A stretch of 64,000 nucleotides of DNA from DAIOEK01 sp036746315. GTDB taxonomy: Bacteria; Chloroflexota; Anaerolineae; Anaerolineales; Anaerolineaceae. Location: positions 32,459-96,458 of the forward strand of contig DAIOEK010000006.1 of NCBI GenBank assembly GCA_036746315.1. Reading direction: 5' to 3'. Numbering within the stretch: position 1 is the first letter of the stretch; the number at the start of each line of letters is the position of its first letter. The translations under genes and the position numbers were made by a program. Below the pieces are notes generated by a model that was not told the DNA's origin, did no database searches, and saw nothing but the letters and a program-made list of their open reading frames with translations. Below, one piece after another: positions 18,696-26,789 of the stretch.

Positions 18696-18917
18696 ATGGT
18701 TCATCCCGACCTGTTAGAAATTTTACGCTGTCCGGCTTGTGTACGTGAAAAGGATGGCTTATTGAAATTGGAACATGATACCTGGCTGGTTTGCCAGGAT
18801 TGCGGACGCAAGTATCCCATTTCAGATGGGATACCGGTGATGTTGATTGACGAAGGCGACAAGTGGGTGAATACGCAGGTAAAGGATTTGCCCGTACCGC
18901 CGCCGGATATGGGATAA
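18696..18917 (+). CDS. Trm112-family small zinc protein
   Basis: 73 residues with LLEILRCPACV and WLVCQDCGRKYPISDGIPVML, the two CxxC pairs and DGIP ending typical of Trm112/UPF0434 proteins. Eukaryotic Trm112 activates methyltransferases; bacterial members are mostly uncharacterised. GGAGG lies 6 bases before ATG 18696. Confidence 0.9.
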   Translation: MVHPDLLEILRCPACVREKDGLLKLEHDTWLVCQDCGRKYPISDGIPVMLIDEGDKWVNTQVKDLPVPPPDMG

Positions 18918-19027
18918 ATTTCAACAATTTCTACATTTTTGCCCTGGCGTCATGGAAACGGTTGGAACATCTCTTGCACCAACCGATGCAGTAATTTACT
19001 TCACGGCAAGGCATTTTGGAATAGACT

Positions 19028-20488
19028 ATGACACAACCTAGAAATACTCGAACAAGAAATCGCACGAATGCAAAATCATCGCGAAATGTTTTTCTTGCAT
19101 TCTTTGGTGTGGCAGGGATTGGGCTGGCAATTGCCGCTTTTTTCTTTGTCCGCGGACTGGTATCTTCCTGGACGCTGGGCAACCTGCCCGGTGCTCCTGC
19201 CCTGTCTGAACCCACCGCCGGGGTCGATTCGGAAGGAAACGTGGTTCCATCCGATACCGTGATGCAGCCTTCCACGGGGCCGACCGCGGAGCCCTGGGAT
19301 GGCGCCAGCCGGGTGACCATCCTGTTGATGGGTTTGGATTACGATGACACCGAGGAACGGAAGACCCCACGTACAGACTCGATGATGGTCGTATCCATGG
19401 ATCCGCAATCACGGACGGCGGGGCTGATGTCCATTCCGCGTGATACCTGGACCAACATCCCCGGTTTCGATTACGCCAAGATCAATACGGCTTACTTCCT
19501 GGGCGAATCCTATCAATTGCCCGGCGGCGGCGCCGGACTGGCAGTGGAAACCGTGGAAAGCTTTTTAGGTGTGCCCATCAATTATTATGCGCAGATCGAT
19601 TTCGACGCCTTTGTACAATTCATCGATGAATTGGGCGGCGTTACCATCAAGGTGCCTGAGAAGATGACGGTCAGCCTTCTGGGCGGTTATACCGTTCATG
19701 TAAACAAAGAGAAGACCTTCACCCGGGAGGAAAAAGTACTTAAACCCGGTGTGCAGCAGATGGATGGCGCAACAGCCCTGGCGTATGCCCGTAACCGCCA
19801 TACCGGCGGCGGCGATTTCGACCGCGCCTATCGCCAACAACAGGTGATCAAGGCTGTGCGCGATAAAGTGCTGAACCTGAACATGCTGCCCACCTTAATC
19901 ACCAAAGCCCCCAAGCTGTACCAGGAGCTCTCCGCCGGAATCCATACAAACCTTAGCCTGGATCAGATTATCCAACTGGCATTGTATGCAGCGCAGATCC
20001 CCTCCAATAGCATCACCTATGGGCTTTTGGGGCCGGAATCATCCCTCACCGGCATGTCTCCGGACGGGCAGGCAATTCTGATTCCGATCATGGATGAAGT
20101 GCGCAAGGTTCGGGATGCAACATTCGCAACCGGCGGTCCGATCGGTCCCACCATCGTATCCGCAGATTCGACCGAACTTCTCAAGCAGGAGCAGGCACGT
20201 CTTTCGATTCGAAACGGATCGAATGTGAACGGTCTGGCAGAGACTTCGGGGAATTACTTCCGCAACATGGGGTTGAATGTTGTCGAAGTCGGCAACGATA
20301 ACCCGTCCTCGGTTTCGTACATCATCGATATTACCGGCAAGCCTTACACGGTGAGTTACTTTACCAATCTGCTCAAACTCACATCAGGACAGATCCGCAA
20401 TGCGGCGTATGATCCAAGTTCCCAGGTGGATGTGATCGTCGTCCTCGGGAACGATTGGGCGCAGAACAACCCAATGGGCGCCCAGTAA
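19028..20488 (+). CDS. LytR-CpsA-Psr (LCP) family cell-wall transferase
   Basis: 486 residues. N-terminal anchor (about 22-45), an LCP domain (about 95-290) with RTDSMMVVSMDP, MSIPRDTW and AYARNRHTGGGDFDRAYRQQ, the conserved Arg/Asp residues that bind the polyprenyl pyrophosphate head group, then a LytR_C domain (about 395-486) with IRNGSNVNGLA. LCP enzymes attach polymers from lipid carriers to peptidoglycan or other acceptors. A strong terminator follows. No clear Shine-Dalgarno before ATG 19028. Confidence 0.93.
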   Translation: MTQPRNTRTRNRTNAKSSRNVFLAFFGVAGIGLAIAAFFFVRGLVSSWTLGNLPGAPALSEPTAGVDSEGNVVPSDTVMQPSTGPTAEPWDGASRVTILLMGLDYDDTEERKTPRTDSMMVVSMDPQSRTAGLMSIPRDTWTNIPGFDYAKINTAYFLGESYQLPGGGAGLAVETVESFLGVPINYYAQIDFDAFVQFIDELGGVTIKVPEKMTVSLLGGYTVHVNKEKTFTREEKVLKPGVQQMDGATALAYARNRHTGGGDFDRAYRQQQVIKAVRDKVLNLNMLPTLITKAPKLYQELSAGIHTNLSLDQIIQLALYAAQIPSNSITYGLLGPESSLTGMSPDGQAILIPIMDEVRKVRDATFATGGPIGPTIVSADSTELLKQEQARLSIRNGSNVNGLAETSGNYFRNMGLNVVEVGNDNPSSVSYIIDITGKPYTVSYFTNLLKLTSGQIRNAAYDPSSQVDVIVVLGNDWAQNNPMGAQ

Positions 20489-20513
20489 CCCATCCAAACC
20501 CTTGCATGAATTG

Positions 20514-20546
20514 CACCGCCCGGGGAATTCCACGGGCGGTGTTTTT
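20514..20546 (+). terminator. Rho-independent terminator after the LCP gene
   Basis: CACCGCCCG (20514-20522) pairs with CGGGCGGTG (20533-20541), then TTTTT. It stands directly ahead of the next gene, whose start codon is only 16 bases past the T run. Confidence 0.93.
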
Positions 20547-20561
20547 GTGTAGAATACAATT

Positions 20562-21197
20562 ATGAAATATTATTTTCGCGGCATGGATGAGCCCTCACTG
20601 GCTGCCTATCAGCAGGCGCAGGTGGGGAACGGCTGTGCGATCTGCGCGGTCAGTGCCGCCATCAATTTGCTTTCCGGAAAAGACGCCAAAGCGGATGAAT
20701 GGCGAAAACGGGTGGATGCCATTCCATTCCCTGAGATTTTGCGTTACCGCACATTCGCGGGCGGTCCGACCACGCCAGCCCAGCAGGTACATCTTGCCGA
20801 ATGGGTATCCTATACCGTGCAGTTGCCGATCCGTTCCGTCGCGCAGGCTTCGCTGGACAGACAGGGTTTGCTGGATTACCTGGCCACGTCGCGGGCGGCG
20901 GTTTTGGTGACCATCGGCTGGTGGGCGGGGCATGCCCCGGAAATTGTGAACGGACAGGATCAGCGAAATTTGAACCAGGGCGCCGCCCGGGTGGGATACC
21001 ATACCATGCTGCTGGCAGCCTATGACGATGCACACGTTTGCCGGGACGGCGTCTTGCGTCCGTGGGGATTGATCAATTCCTGGCAAAATGGGGGTCCATA
21101 CCTGTATTGGATGCGCGCGGACGATTTTTTGCGCTCGTGGGGGGTATACACGCCCTGGGGGGGAAAGAATGCAGCGGTTCTTATTCAACTACTTTGA
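20562..21197 (+). CDS. Papain-like cysteine protease, no signal peptide
   Basis: 211 residues. VGNGCAICAVSAAINLL resembles the active-site helix of papain-like enzymes, with Cys28 the likely nucleophile; His147 in GYHTML and Asn172 in WGLINSW complete a Cys-His-Asn triad, and the NSW motif is typical of the C1/C39 clan. There is no export signal, so it seems cytosolic, unlike most relatives. TAGAAT 6 bases before the ATG and a terminator immediately upstream suggest its own leaderless transcript. Substrate unknown. Confidence 0.65.
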   Translation: MKYYFRGMDEPSLAAYQQAQVGNGCAICAVSAAINLLSGKDAKADEWRKRVDAIPFPEILRYRTFAGGPTTPAQQVHLAEWVSYTVQLPIRSVAQASLDRQGLLDYLATSRAAVLVTIGWWAGHAPEIVNGQDQRNLNQGAARVGYHTMLLAAYDDAHVCRDGVLRPWGLINSWQNGGPYLYWMRADDFLRSWGVYTPWGGKNAAVLIQLL

Positions 21198-21217
21198 TTA
21201 AGACTTTATAAAACTAC

Positions 21218-21246
21218 TTGACAAAGTATCGTTCCTCATCTACAAT
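21218..21246 (+). promoter_or_regulatory. Promoter of the sugar-transport operon
   Basis: TTGACA (21218-21223) and TACAAT (21241-21246) with a 17-base spacer, upstream of the ROK regulator gene. Confidence 0.88.
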
Positions 21247-21250
21247 CTAA

Positions 21251-21283
21251 ATCGTAATCCAAAACCCTGCAAACTTTTACGAT
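21251..21283. promoter_or_regulatory. Candidate ROK operator
   Basis: ATCGTAA (21251-21257) and TTACGAT (21277-21283) form an inverted repeat just downstream of the predicted transcription start and ahead of the regulator's ATG, a normal place for a repressor site. The 19-base gap between arms is longer than usual. Confidence 0.5.
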
Positions 21284-21294
21284 TACCCCTCAAC

Positions 21295-22515
21295 ATGAAT
21301 CAGGATTATTCAACCCCTGCCGCTGTACGTGCGCATAATCTCAGCTTCACGATCAATTTGATTCGCGAGCGGGGAACCATCACCCGCGCAGAGCTGAATC
21401 AAATCACACATCTTTCCCCAACAACCATCTCGGCGCTGGTCAATGTTTTGATCGCCAGCGGCTTTGTAAATGAAGCGGGTATCGGCGTTTCTTCCGGCGG
21501 ACGGCGACCGGTGGTGTTGGAGTTCAATTATGACGCCCGCTACACGCTGGGCGTGGATATGGGCGCCACCCACATCACCGTGATCATCATGAAACTGAAC
21601 GGGGATGTGATTTACCGCAGCACCCGGAATGTGGATGTCATCCACGAACCCATTCCCAGCCTGGATGTGATTCTGGAAATGATCCAGGCGGCGCTTGCAG
21701 ATTGCCGGCTGACTTACGACGATCTTTTGGGTGTGGGCTTCACCGTCCCGGCGCCGCTGATCAACGAAAACACCGGCGAATTTCTTACCTACTATATGCC
21801 CGACTGGGCAGGCATCTTCCCTGTAAATTACCTGCGCAAAAACATTGATATGCCCATTTACGTAGAGAACGATGCGAACTCTGCTGCACTGGCGGAAAAA
21901 CACTGGGGCAGCGGCAGAGGCTACGATAACCTGGCTTACATAAAGCTGGGCACCGGCGTTGGCTCGGGTTTAATCATCGATAATGAAATCTACCGGGGCG
22001 TGAACGGGAACGCGGGAGAAATCGGGCACACGACCATCGAAGCCGCAGGTCGTTTGTGCCGCTGCGGCAATCACGGGTGCATTGAAAGCTATGTCGGCAT
22101 CCCCGGTCTGCTGCGGGATGTGCGCGAGGGCTTGATGAAGGTTCCAGCCTGGCAGAATAAACTTGAGAACCTGGAAATCGAACAAATCATTGAATCAGCC
22201 CAAAGCGGGAATGAAGTTTGTGTTCAAGTGATCGATAAGGCGGGCAAATATTTGGGAATCGGCATTGCCAACCTGGTCAATCTTTTTAATCCCGGTCTGG
22301 TAGTTATCGGAGGCGAATTAACCGCGGCGGGAAAATTGTTCCTCGATCCCATGCAGGCTTCCATCCGTGAAAGATCCATTCCATTCGGGATTCATCGTGA
22401 GAAACTGGTATTAGGGGAATTGGGTGCTGATGCCGTTGCAATTGGGGCAGCCACCCTGGTAATGATGAACGCATTTAATGAAGTCAATTTGTATCAAACA
22501 TTGCGGAAAAAATAA
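21295..22515 (+). CDS. ROK-family sugar-responsive repressor (XylR/NagC type)
   Basis: 406 residues. N-terminal winged helix (about 12-70) with ITRAELNQITHLSPTTISALVNVL, then an actin-like ROK domain with LGVDMGATHITVIIM and the zinc motif CRCGNHGCIESY. Proteins of this build repress sugar operons and release DNA when the sugar binds. As first gene of a sugar ABC operon, it probably controls its own cluster; which sugar is not certain, but the xylose-type neighbours suggest a pentose or glucose. Confidence 0.92.
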   Translation: MNQDYSTPAAVRAHNLSFTINLIRERGTITRAELNQITHLSPTTISALVNVLIASGFVNEAGIGVSSGGRRPVVLEFNYDARYTLGVDMGATHITVIIMKLNGDVIYRSTRNVDVIHEPIPSLDVILEMIQAALADCRLTYDDLLGVGFTVPAPLINENTGEFLTYYMPDWAGIFPVNYLRKNIDMPIYVENDANSAALAEKHWGSGRGYDNLAYIKLGTGVGSGLIIDNEIYRGVNGNAGEIGHTTIEAAGRLCRCGNHGCIESYVGIPGLLRDVREGLMKVPAWQNKLENLEIEQIIESAQSGNEVCVQVIDKAGKYLGIGIANLVNLFNPGLVVIGGELTAAGKLFLDPMQASIRERSIPFGIHREKLVLGELGADAVAIGAATLVMMNAFNEVNLYQTLRKK

Positions 22516-22523
22516 CCCATGAG

Positions 22524-22533
22524 AGGAGGTGAT
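22524..22533 (+). promoter_or_regulatory. Perfect anti-16S Shine-Dalgarno far upstream of the binding-protein gene
   Basis: AGGAGGTGAT lies 80 bases before the real start codon, which has its own GGAGG. A TTG just after it opens a 22-codon frame that stops inside the second ribosome site. A similar arrangement precedes the peptide-binding protein gene at 37752. It may be a ribosome standby or leader-peptide site. Confidence 0.4.
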
Positions 22534-22603
22534 TGAAACCGTACATCCAACTTGCTATAACTGATATGTCGTTGTTTCTTTTACAAACAAATGGAGGATA
22601 AGT

Positions 22604-24922
22604 ATGTATAAGAAGTTGTTACCTATTTTGAGTGTTGTGCTCATTTTGGCATTTGTGTTGGCCGCATGCCAACCTGCTGCTCCTGCCGCAACCGAACAGA
22701 AGCTGGCAGTCGGTATCGTACTCCCCACCAAGGATGAGCCGCGGTGGATTCAGGATGAAACTCGTTTCAAGGATGCCCTCCAGGCAGCCGGTTACGATGT
22801 TGAAATCCTCTTCAGCCAGGGTGATTCCGCCAAGGAAAAATCCAACGTTGAAGACCTGATCACCAAGGGCGTCAAAGTCCTCGTCATCTGCCCGCAGGAT
22901 GGCGCCGCTGCCGCAGCCGCAGCTGATGCCGCGCGTGCCGCAGGCGTAAAAGTCATTTCGTATGACCGCCTGATCCTGAACACCGATGCAGTGGACTACT
23001 ATGTCACCTTTGACAGCATTGCCGTGGGCGCTGCCCAGGGTCAATACCTGGTAGATCATGCCTCCGGTGTTGCCGGACAGCCCATTTACCTGTATGCCGG
23101 CGCTGCTTCTGACAACAACGCTTTCCTGTTCTTCGAAGGTGCCTGGAATGTTCTGCAGCCCAAGATCGCCGATGGCACATTTGTGATCAAGAACTCTGCC
23201 GAAGCTGTTGCTTTGAAGGATAAAGCCACCCTGACCCGCGATGAAATGGGCAAGATCATCGGTCAGATCACCACCAACTGGGACTTCAACACAGCCAAGA
23301 ACCTGGCAGAAGCCAACCTGACCGCCACCGCCGCTGCTGACAAAGGCGACGTGCTGATCCTGGCCCCGAACGATGGTACCGCACGCGCCATCGCCGATGC
23401 CTTCTTAGCCGACAAAGATGTTACCAGCTACGTGGTCACCGGACAGGATGCTGAAAAGGCTTCCGTACAGTACATCATCGACGGCAAGCAGTCCATGACT
23501 GTTCTAAAAGACGTCCGCACCCTGGTCAGCGACGCCATCGCAGCTGCTGTTGCGTTCCTTGAGGGTAAGACCCCCGAGCAGACCAACACCTACGATAACG
23601 GCAAGATCCAGGTTCCTGCCAAACCGTCCGTAGTTATCTCTGTTGATCAGTCCAACCTCAAATCAGCCATCATCGACTCCGGTTACTGGCCTGCCAGTGA
23701 CTTCACCGGTTTGGATACCCTCGGCGCCGCTCCCGTAGCGACCCCCGGCAAAGTGGAAGTCTTCTCCTGGTGGACGGGCGGCGGCGAAGCTGCCGGTCTC
23801 GACGCCATGATCAAGATCTTCAATGCACAGCATCCTGAAATCGAATTCATCAACGCAGCCGTTGCCGGTGGCGCTGGCACCAATGCCCGCGCCGTGCTGG
23901 CAACCCGCCTGCAGGCTGGCGATCCCCCGGATAGTTGGCAGGGTCACGCCGGTCAGGAATTGATCGGTACCTACGTTGCTGCCGGTCAGATCGAACCGTT
24001 GAACTTCCTGTACGAACAGAACGGCTGGCTGGATGTCATGCCCCAAACGCTGATCCCCTTGATCTCCAAAGACGGCAACATTTACTCCGTTCCTGTAAAC
24101 ATCCACCGCGCCAACGTCCTCTGGTACAACCCCGCGGTGCTGCAGGCGAACAACGTTGCAGTCCCCACCACCATGGATGAATTCTTCACCGCCCTTGAAA
24201 CCCTCAAGGCAGCCGGCGTCGAGACTCCTCTGGCGATGGGCGAACAATGGACCGCCATGCACCTGATGGAAACCGTTCTCCTTGGCACCCTCGGACCGGA
24301 AAAATACAACGGTCTGTGGGACGGCACGACCGCCTGGGACAGCCCGGAAGTTACCACCGCGCTGCAGAACTTCGACAAACTGCTTGGCTACACCAACAGC
24401 GATGCAACCTCCCTCACCTGGCAGGATGCTTCACAGCTGGTGATCAATGGACAGGCCGCCTTCAATGTAATGGGCGACTGGGCTGAAGGTTACTTCAAAG
24501 AGCTTGGCAAGACCCCCGAAACCGATTTCGGTTGGGCTCCTGTTCCCGGCACCGTTGGCACCTTCCAGTTCCTCTCCGACTCCTTCACACTGGCTACCAA
24601 TGCCCCCGATCGTGACGAAGCAATCGCATGGCTGACCCTGTGCGGTTCCAAGGAAGGTCAGGATGCATTCAACCCGGTGAAGGGCTCCATCCCCGCGCGC
24701 AGCGATGGCGACAAGTCACTGTATGATGTTTATCTGCAGTCCGCCATGGCTGACTGGGCTTCCAATACCGTCGTCGGCTCTCTGACCCACGGTGTGGTTG
24801 CCAATGACTCCTGGAAGAGCGAAATCGACACTGCCCTGGGTCTGTTCCTGGGCACCCGCGATGTAGCTGCCTTCCAAACCGCACTGACCGCAGCTTGCGT
24901 TTCCAGCGGTCCCTGCAAGTAA
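22604..24922 (+). CDS. Two-headed sugar-binding lipoprotein: XylF/ChvE-like fused to MalE/GtsA-like
   Basis: 772 residues, roughly twice a normal binding protein. The lipobox LAAC puts the anchored Cys at residue 22. Residues about 32-365 are a type I periplasmic binding domain of the xylose/ChvE kind (GIVLPTKDEPRWIQDE, DAARAAGVKVISYDRLI, VVTGQDAEKASVQYI). After a short linker, residues about 381-772 are a family 1 extracellular binding domain, close in style to glucose/mannose receptors (VEVFSWWTGGGEAAGL, NARAVLATRLQAGDPPDSWQ). The second part has no signal of its own and the frame is continuous. Both kinds of matching permeases follow in the operon. GGAGG precedes ATG 22604. Confidence 0.88.
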   Translation: MYKKLLPILSVVLILAFVLAACQPAAPAATEQKLAVGIVLPTKDEPRWIQDETRFKDALQAAGYDVEILFSQGDSAKEKSNVEDLITKGVKVLVICPQDGAAAAAAADAARAAGVKVISYDRLILNTDAVDYYVTFDSIAVGAAQGQYLVDHASGVAGQPIYLYAGAASDNNAFLFFEGAWNVLQPKIADGTFVIKNSAEAVALKDKATLTRDEMGKIIGQITTNWDFNTAKNLAEANLTATAAADKGDVLILAPNDGTARAIADAFLADKDVTSYVVTGQDAEKASVQYIIDGKQSMTVLKDVRTLVSDAIAAAVAFLEGKTPEQTNTYDNGKIQVPAKPSVVISVDQSNLKSAIIDSGYWPASDFTGLDTLGAAPVATPGKVEVFSWWTGGGEAAGLDAMIKIFNAQHPEIEFINAAVAGGAGTNARAVLATRLQAGDPPDSWQGHAGQELIGTYVAAGQIEPLNFLYEQNGWLDVMPQTLIPLISKDGNIYSVPVNIHRANVLWYNPAVLQANNVAVPTTMDEFFTALETLKAAGVETPLAMGEQWTAMHLMETVLLGTLGPEKYNGLWDGTTAWDSPEVTTALQNFDKLLGYTNSDATSLTWQDASQLVINGQAAFNVMGDWAEGYFKELGKTPETDFGWAPVPGTVGTFQFLSDSFTLATNAPDRDEAIAWLTLCGSKEGQDAFNPVKGSIPARSDGDKSLYDVYLQSAMADWASNTVVGSLTHGVVANDSWKSEIDTALGLFLGTRDVAAFQTALTAACVSSGPCK

Positions 24923-24950
24923 AATCGGTATACAATTGTATGAGTGGGGT

Positions 24951-24970
24951 GGGTGAGAATTCACTCACCC
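24951..24970 (+). other. Intercistronic hairpin after the binding-protein gene
   Basis: GGGTGAG (24951-24957) pairs with CTCACCC (24964-24970) round AATTCA, followed by a pyrimidine-rich tract. Likely a partial terminator or RNA-end protector that keeps binding protein in excess over permeases, as in many ABC operons. Confidence 0.65.
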
Positions 24971-24998
24971 CCATTCTTTCTATTTTCGGGGAACTGAT

Positions 24999-25886
24999 AT
25001 GGGTAAAGATAAAGAGCGACTCATCGGCATTGCGCTAATCTCCCCCTCCATCATTGCAGTTGCTGTTTTTATTTATGGATTCATTCTCTGGTCTGGAAGG
25101 GTGTCAGTAAGCAAATGGAAAGGTCTGCTGCCTGACTACACCTTCATCGGGGTAAAGAATTATCTGGATTTATTCAAAGACCCCCGTTTCCAGATCGATA
25201 TTCGAAACACGGTTATTTTTACAGTTTTATTTGTGGGTGGAGCTTTACTGCTTGGTCTGATTCTAGCGGTATTGTTGGATCAGGACCTGCCCGGGGAAGG
25301 TTTCTTCCGCAGTCTGTTCATCTTCCCGATGGCAATCTCTTATATCGTGACCGGTGTTGCCTGGCGCTGGTTGATGAATCCGGCGATGGGCGCGAGAATT
25401 AGCGGCTTAAATCTTTTGTTCGACAAACTGGGGTTGGATTTTCTGGTCAATACCTGGTATACCACCCCAAAATGGGGAATTGCATTTATTGCACTACCAG
25501 CCATCTGGCAGATGTCTGGGTATGTCATGGCGCTTTACCTGAGCGGTCTGCGCAGCGTTCCACAGGAACTGCGTGAAGCAGCCCGGGTGGATGGCGCGAC
25601 CGAAGTTGAAATTTACCGGCACATCGTTCTTCCATTGATGCGTCCGATTACATTGAGCGCCCTGATTATTCTGGGGCACATGTCCTTAAAGGTGTTTGAT
25701 TTGATCTATGCCATCGCCGGCAAGCAGGTGGCTTTGGATGTTCCCGCCATCTATATGTGGCAGGTGACCTTCGATGGATTGTTCTACGGACGTGGCGCAG
25801 CCATCGGTATTCTGCTCTTGATCAGCGTGGCTGTACTGGTCATTCCGTATATCCGCTACAGCTTGAGAACGGAGGAATCATTATGA
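24999..25886 (+). CDS. CUT1-type sugar ABC permease (MalF/GtsB-like)
   Basis: 295 residues, six predicted membrane helices. The EAA loop EAARVDGATEVEIYRHIVLP, which docks the ATPase, is intact at about 190-210. It pairs with the next gene, whose ATG overlaps its stop (ATGA). It should work with the second half of the fused binding protein. No MalK/MsmK-type ATPase is encoded here, so a shared ATPase from elsewhere is presumed. Confidence 0.9.
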   Translation: MGKDKERLIGIALISPSIIAVAVFIYGFILWSGRVSVSKWKGLLPDYTFIGVKNYLDLFKDPRFQIDIRNTVIFTVLFVGGALLLGLILAVLLDQDLPGEGFFRSLFIFPMAISYIVTGVAWRWLMNPAMGARISGLNLLFDKLGLDFLVNTWYTTPKWGIAFIALPAIWQMSGYVMALYLSGLRSVPQELREAARVDGATEVEIYRHIVLPLMRPITLSALIILGHMSLKVFDLIYAIAGKQVALDVPAIYMWQVTFDGLFYGRGAAIGILLLISVAVLVIPYIRYSLRTEESL

Positions 25887-26704
25887 CCCGCTCCAAGTCC
25901 CGTTTCTTCCTGTATATCCCTCTGGTGCTGGCGAGCATTTTCTTCCTGATCCCGATGTATATCATGCTGGTCACCGGTTTCAAAAGCTTTGATGAGATCA
26001 GCCTGCAAACCATGTGGGATCTGCCGAAATATGGAATTCACTTTGACAACTTCCGTGAAGCTTTCAAGAACCTGGCGCCTGCGCTGGGGAACAGCTTTAT
26101 GATGGTGGTGCCGGCAGCGATCATCTCCTCGATCCTCGGATCTGTGAACGGCTATATTCTGGCAAAATGGAAATTCAAGGGTGCGGATATCATCTTCCCC
26201 ATGATCCTGTTCGGCATGTTCATCCCCTATCAGTCGATCCTCATCCCGCTGGTGGATTTCATGCGGCGTATCAACATGTATGGCGGTATTCCGGGGCTGA
26301 TCCTCACCCACGTGATTTACGGCATTCCCATCACCACGCTTACCTTCCGGAATTACTATGCCACCATTCCGCGGGAACTGCTCGAGGCGGCGCGGATCGA
26401 CGGAGCAAATATTTTCAGCATCTATTCGAAAATTTTGCTGCCCATCTCCATTCCCAGCTTTGTGGTGGTGCTGATCTGGCAATTCACCTCTGCCTGGAAC
26501 GACTTTTTGTTTGCCGTTGCGCTGACAAAATCGGAATCGTGGCCGGTCACCGTCGCATTGAACAACATGGCAGGGTCGCAGATCATCGCCTGGAATGTGC
26601 AAATGGCGGGCTCCTTCCTGGCTGCCCTCCCGACGCTGCTAGTATACATTTTCCTGGGCAATTACTTCCTGCGCGGCATGATGGCCGGATCGCTGAAAGG
26701 CTAG
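25883..26704 (+). CDS. CUT1-type sugar ABC permease (MalG/GtsC-like)
   Basis: 273 residues from ATG 25883, which follows GGAGG and overlaps the preceding stop codon by 4 bases; longer frames upstream are shadows. Six membrane helices and the EAA loop EAARIDGANIFSIYSKILLP. It forms the channel with the preceding permease. Confidence 0.92.
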   Translation: MTRSKSRFFLYIPLVLASIFFLIPMYIMLVTGFKSFDEISLQTMWDLPKYGIHFDNFREAFKNLAPALGNSFMMVVPAAIISSILGSVNGYILAKWKFKGADIIFPMILFGMFIPYQSILIPLVDFMRRINMYGGIPGLILTHVIYGIPITTLTFRNYYATIPRELLEAARIDGANIFSIYSKILLPISIPSFVVVLIWQFTSAWNDFLFAVALTKSESWPVTVALNNMAGSQIIAWNVQMAGSFLAALPTLLVYIFLGNYFLRGMMAGSLKG

Positions 26705-26789
26705 AATCGCTGGAAGCCATATGTCCATTCGGATTTGTGTAATTGCAACCTACAACTCAATCGACCTCAAATAGAACGGAGGCAACCGG

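Noticed and set aside
22533..22601. A 22-codon leader peptide starting at TTG 22533
   Set aside because: The spacing from the ribosome site is only 3 bases and the peptide has no run of regulatory codons, so it is noted only as part of the upstream ribosome-site observation.
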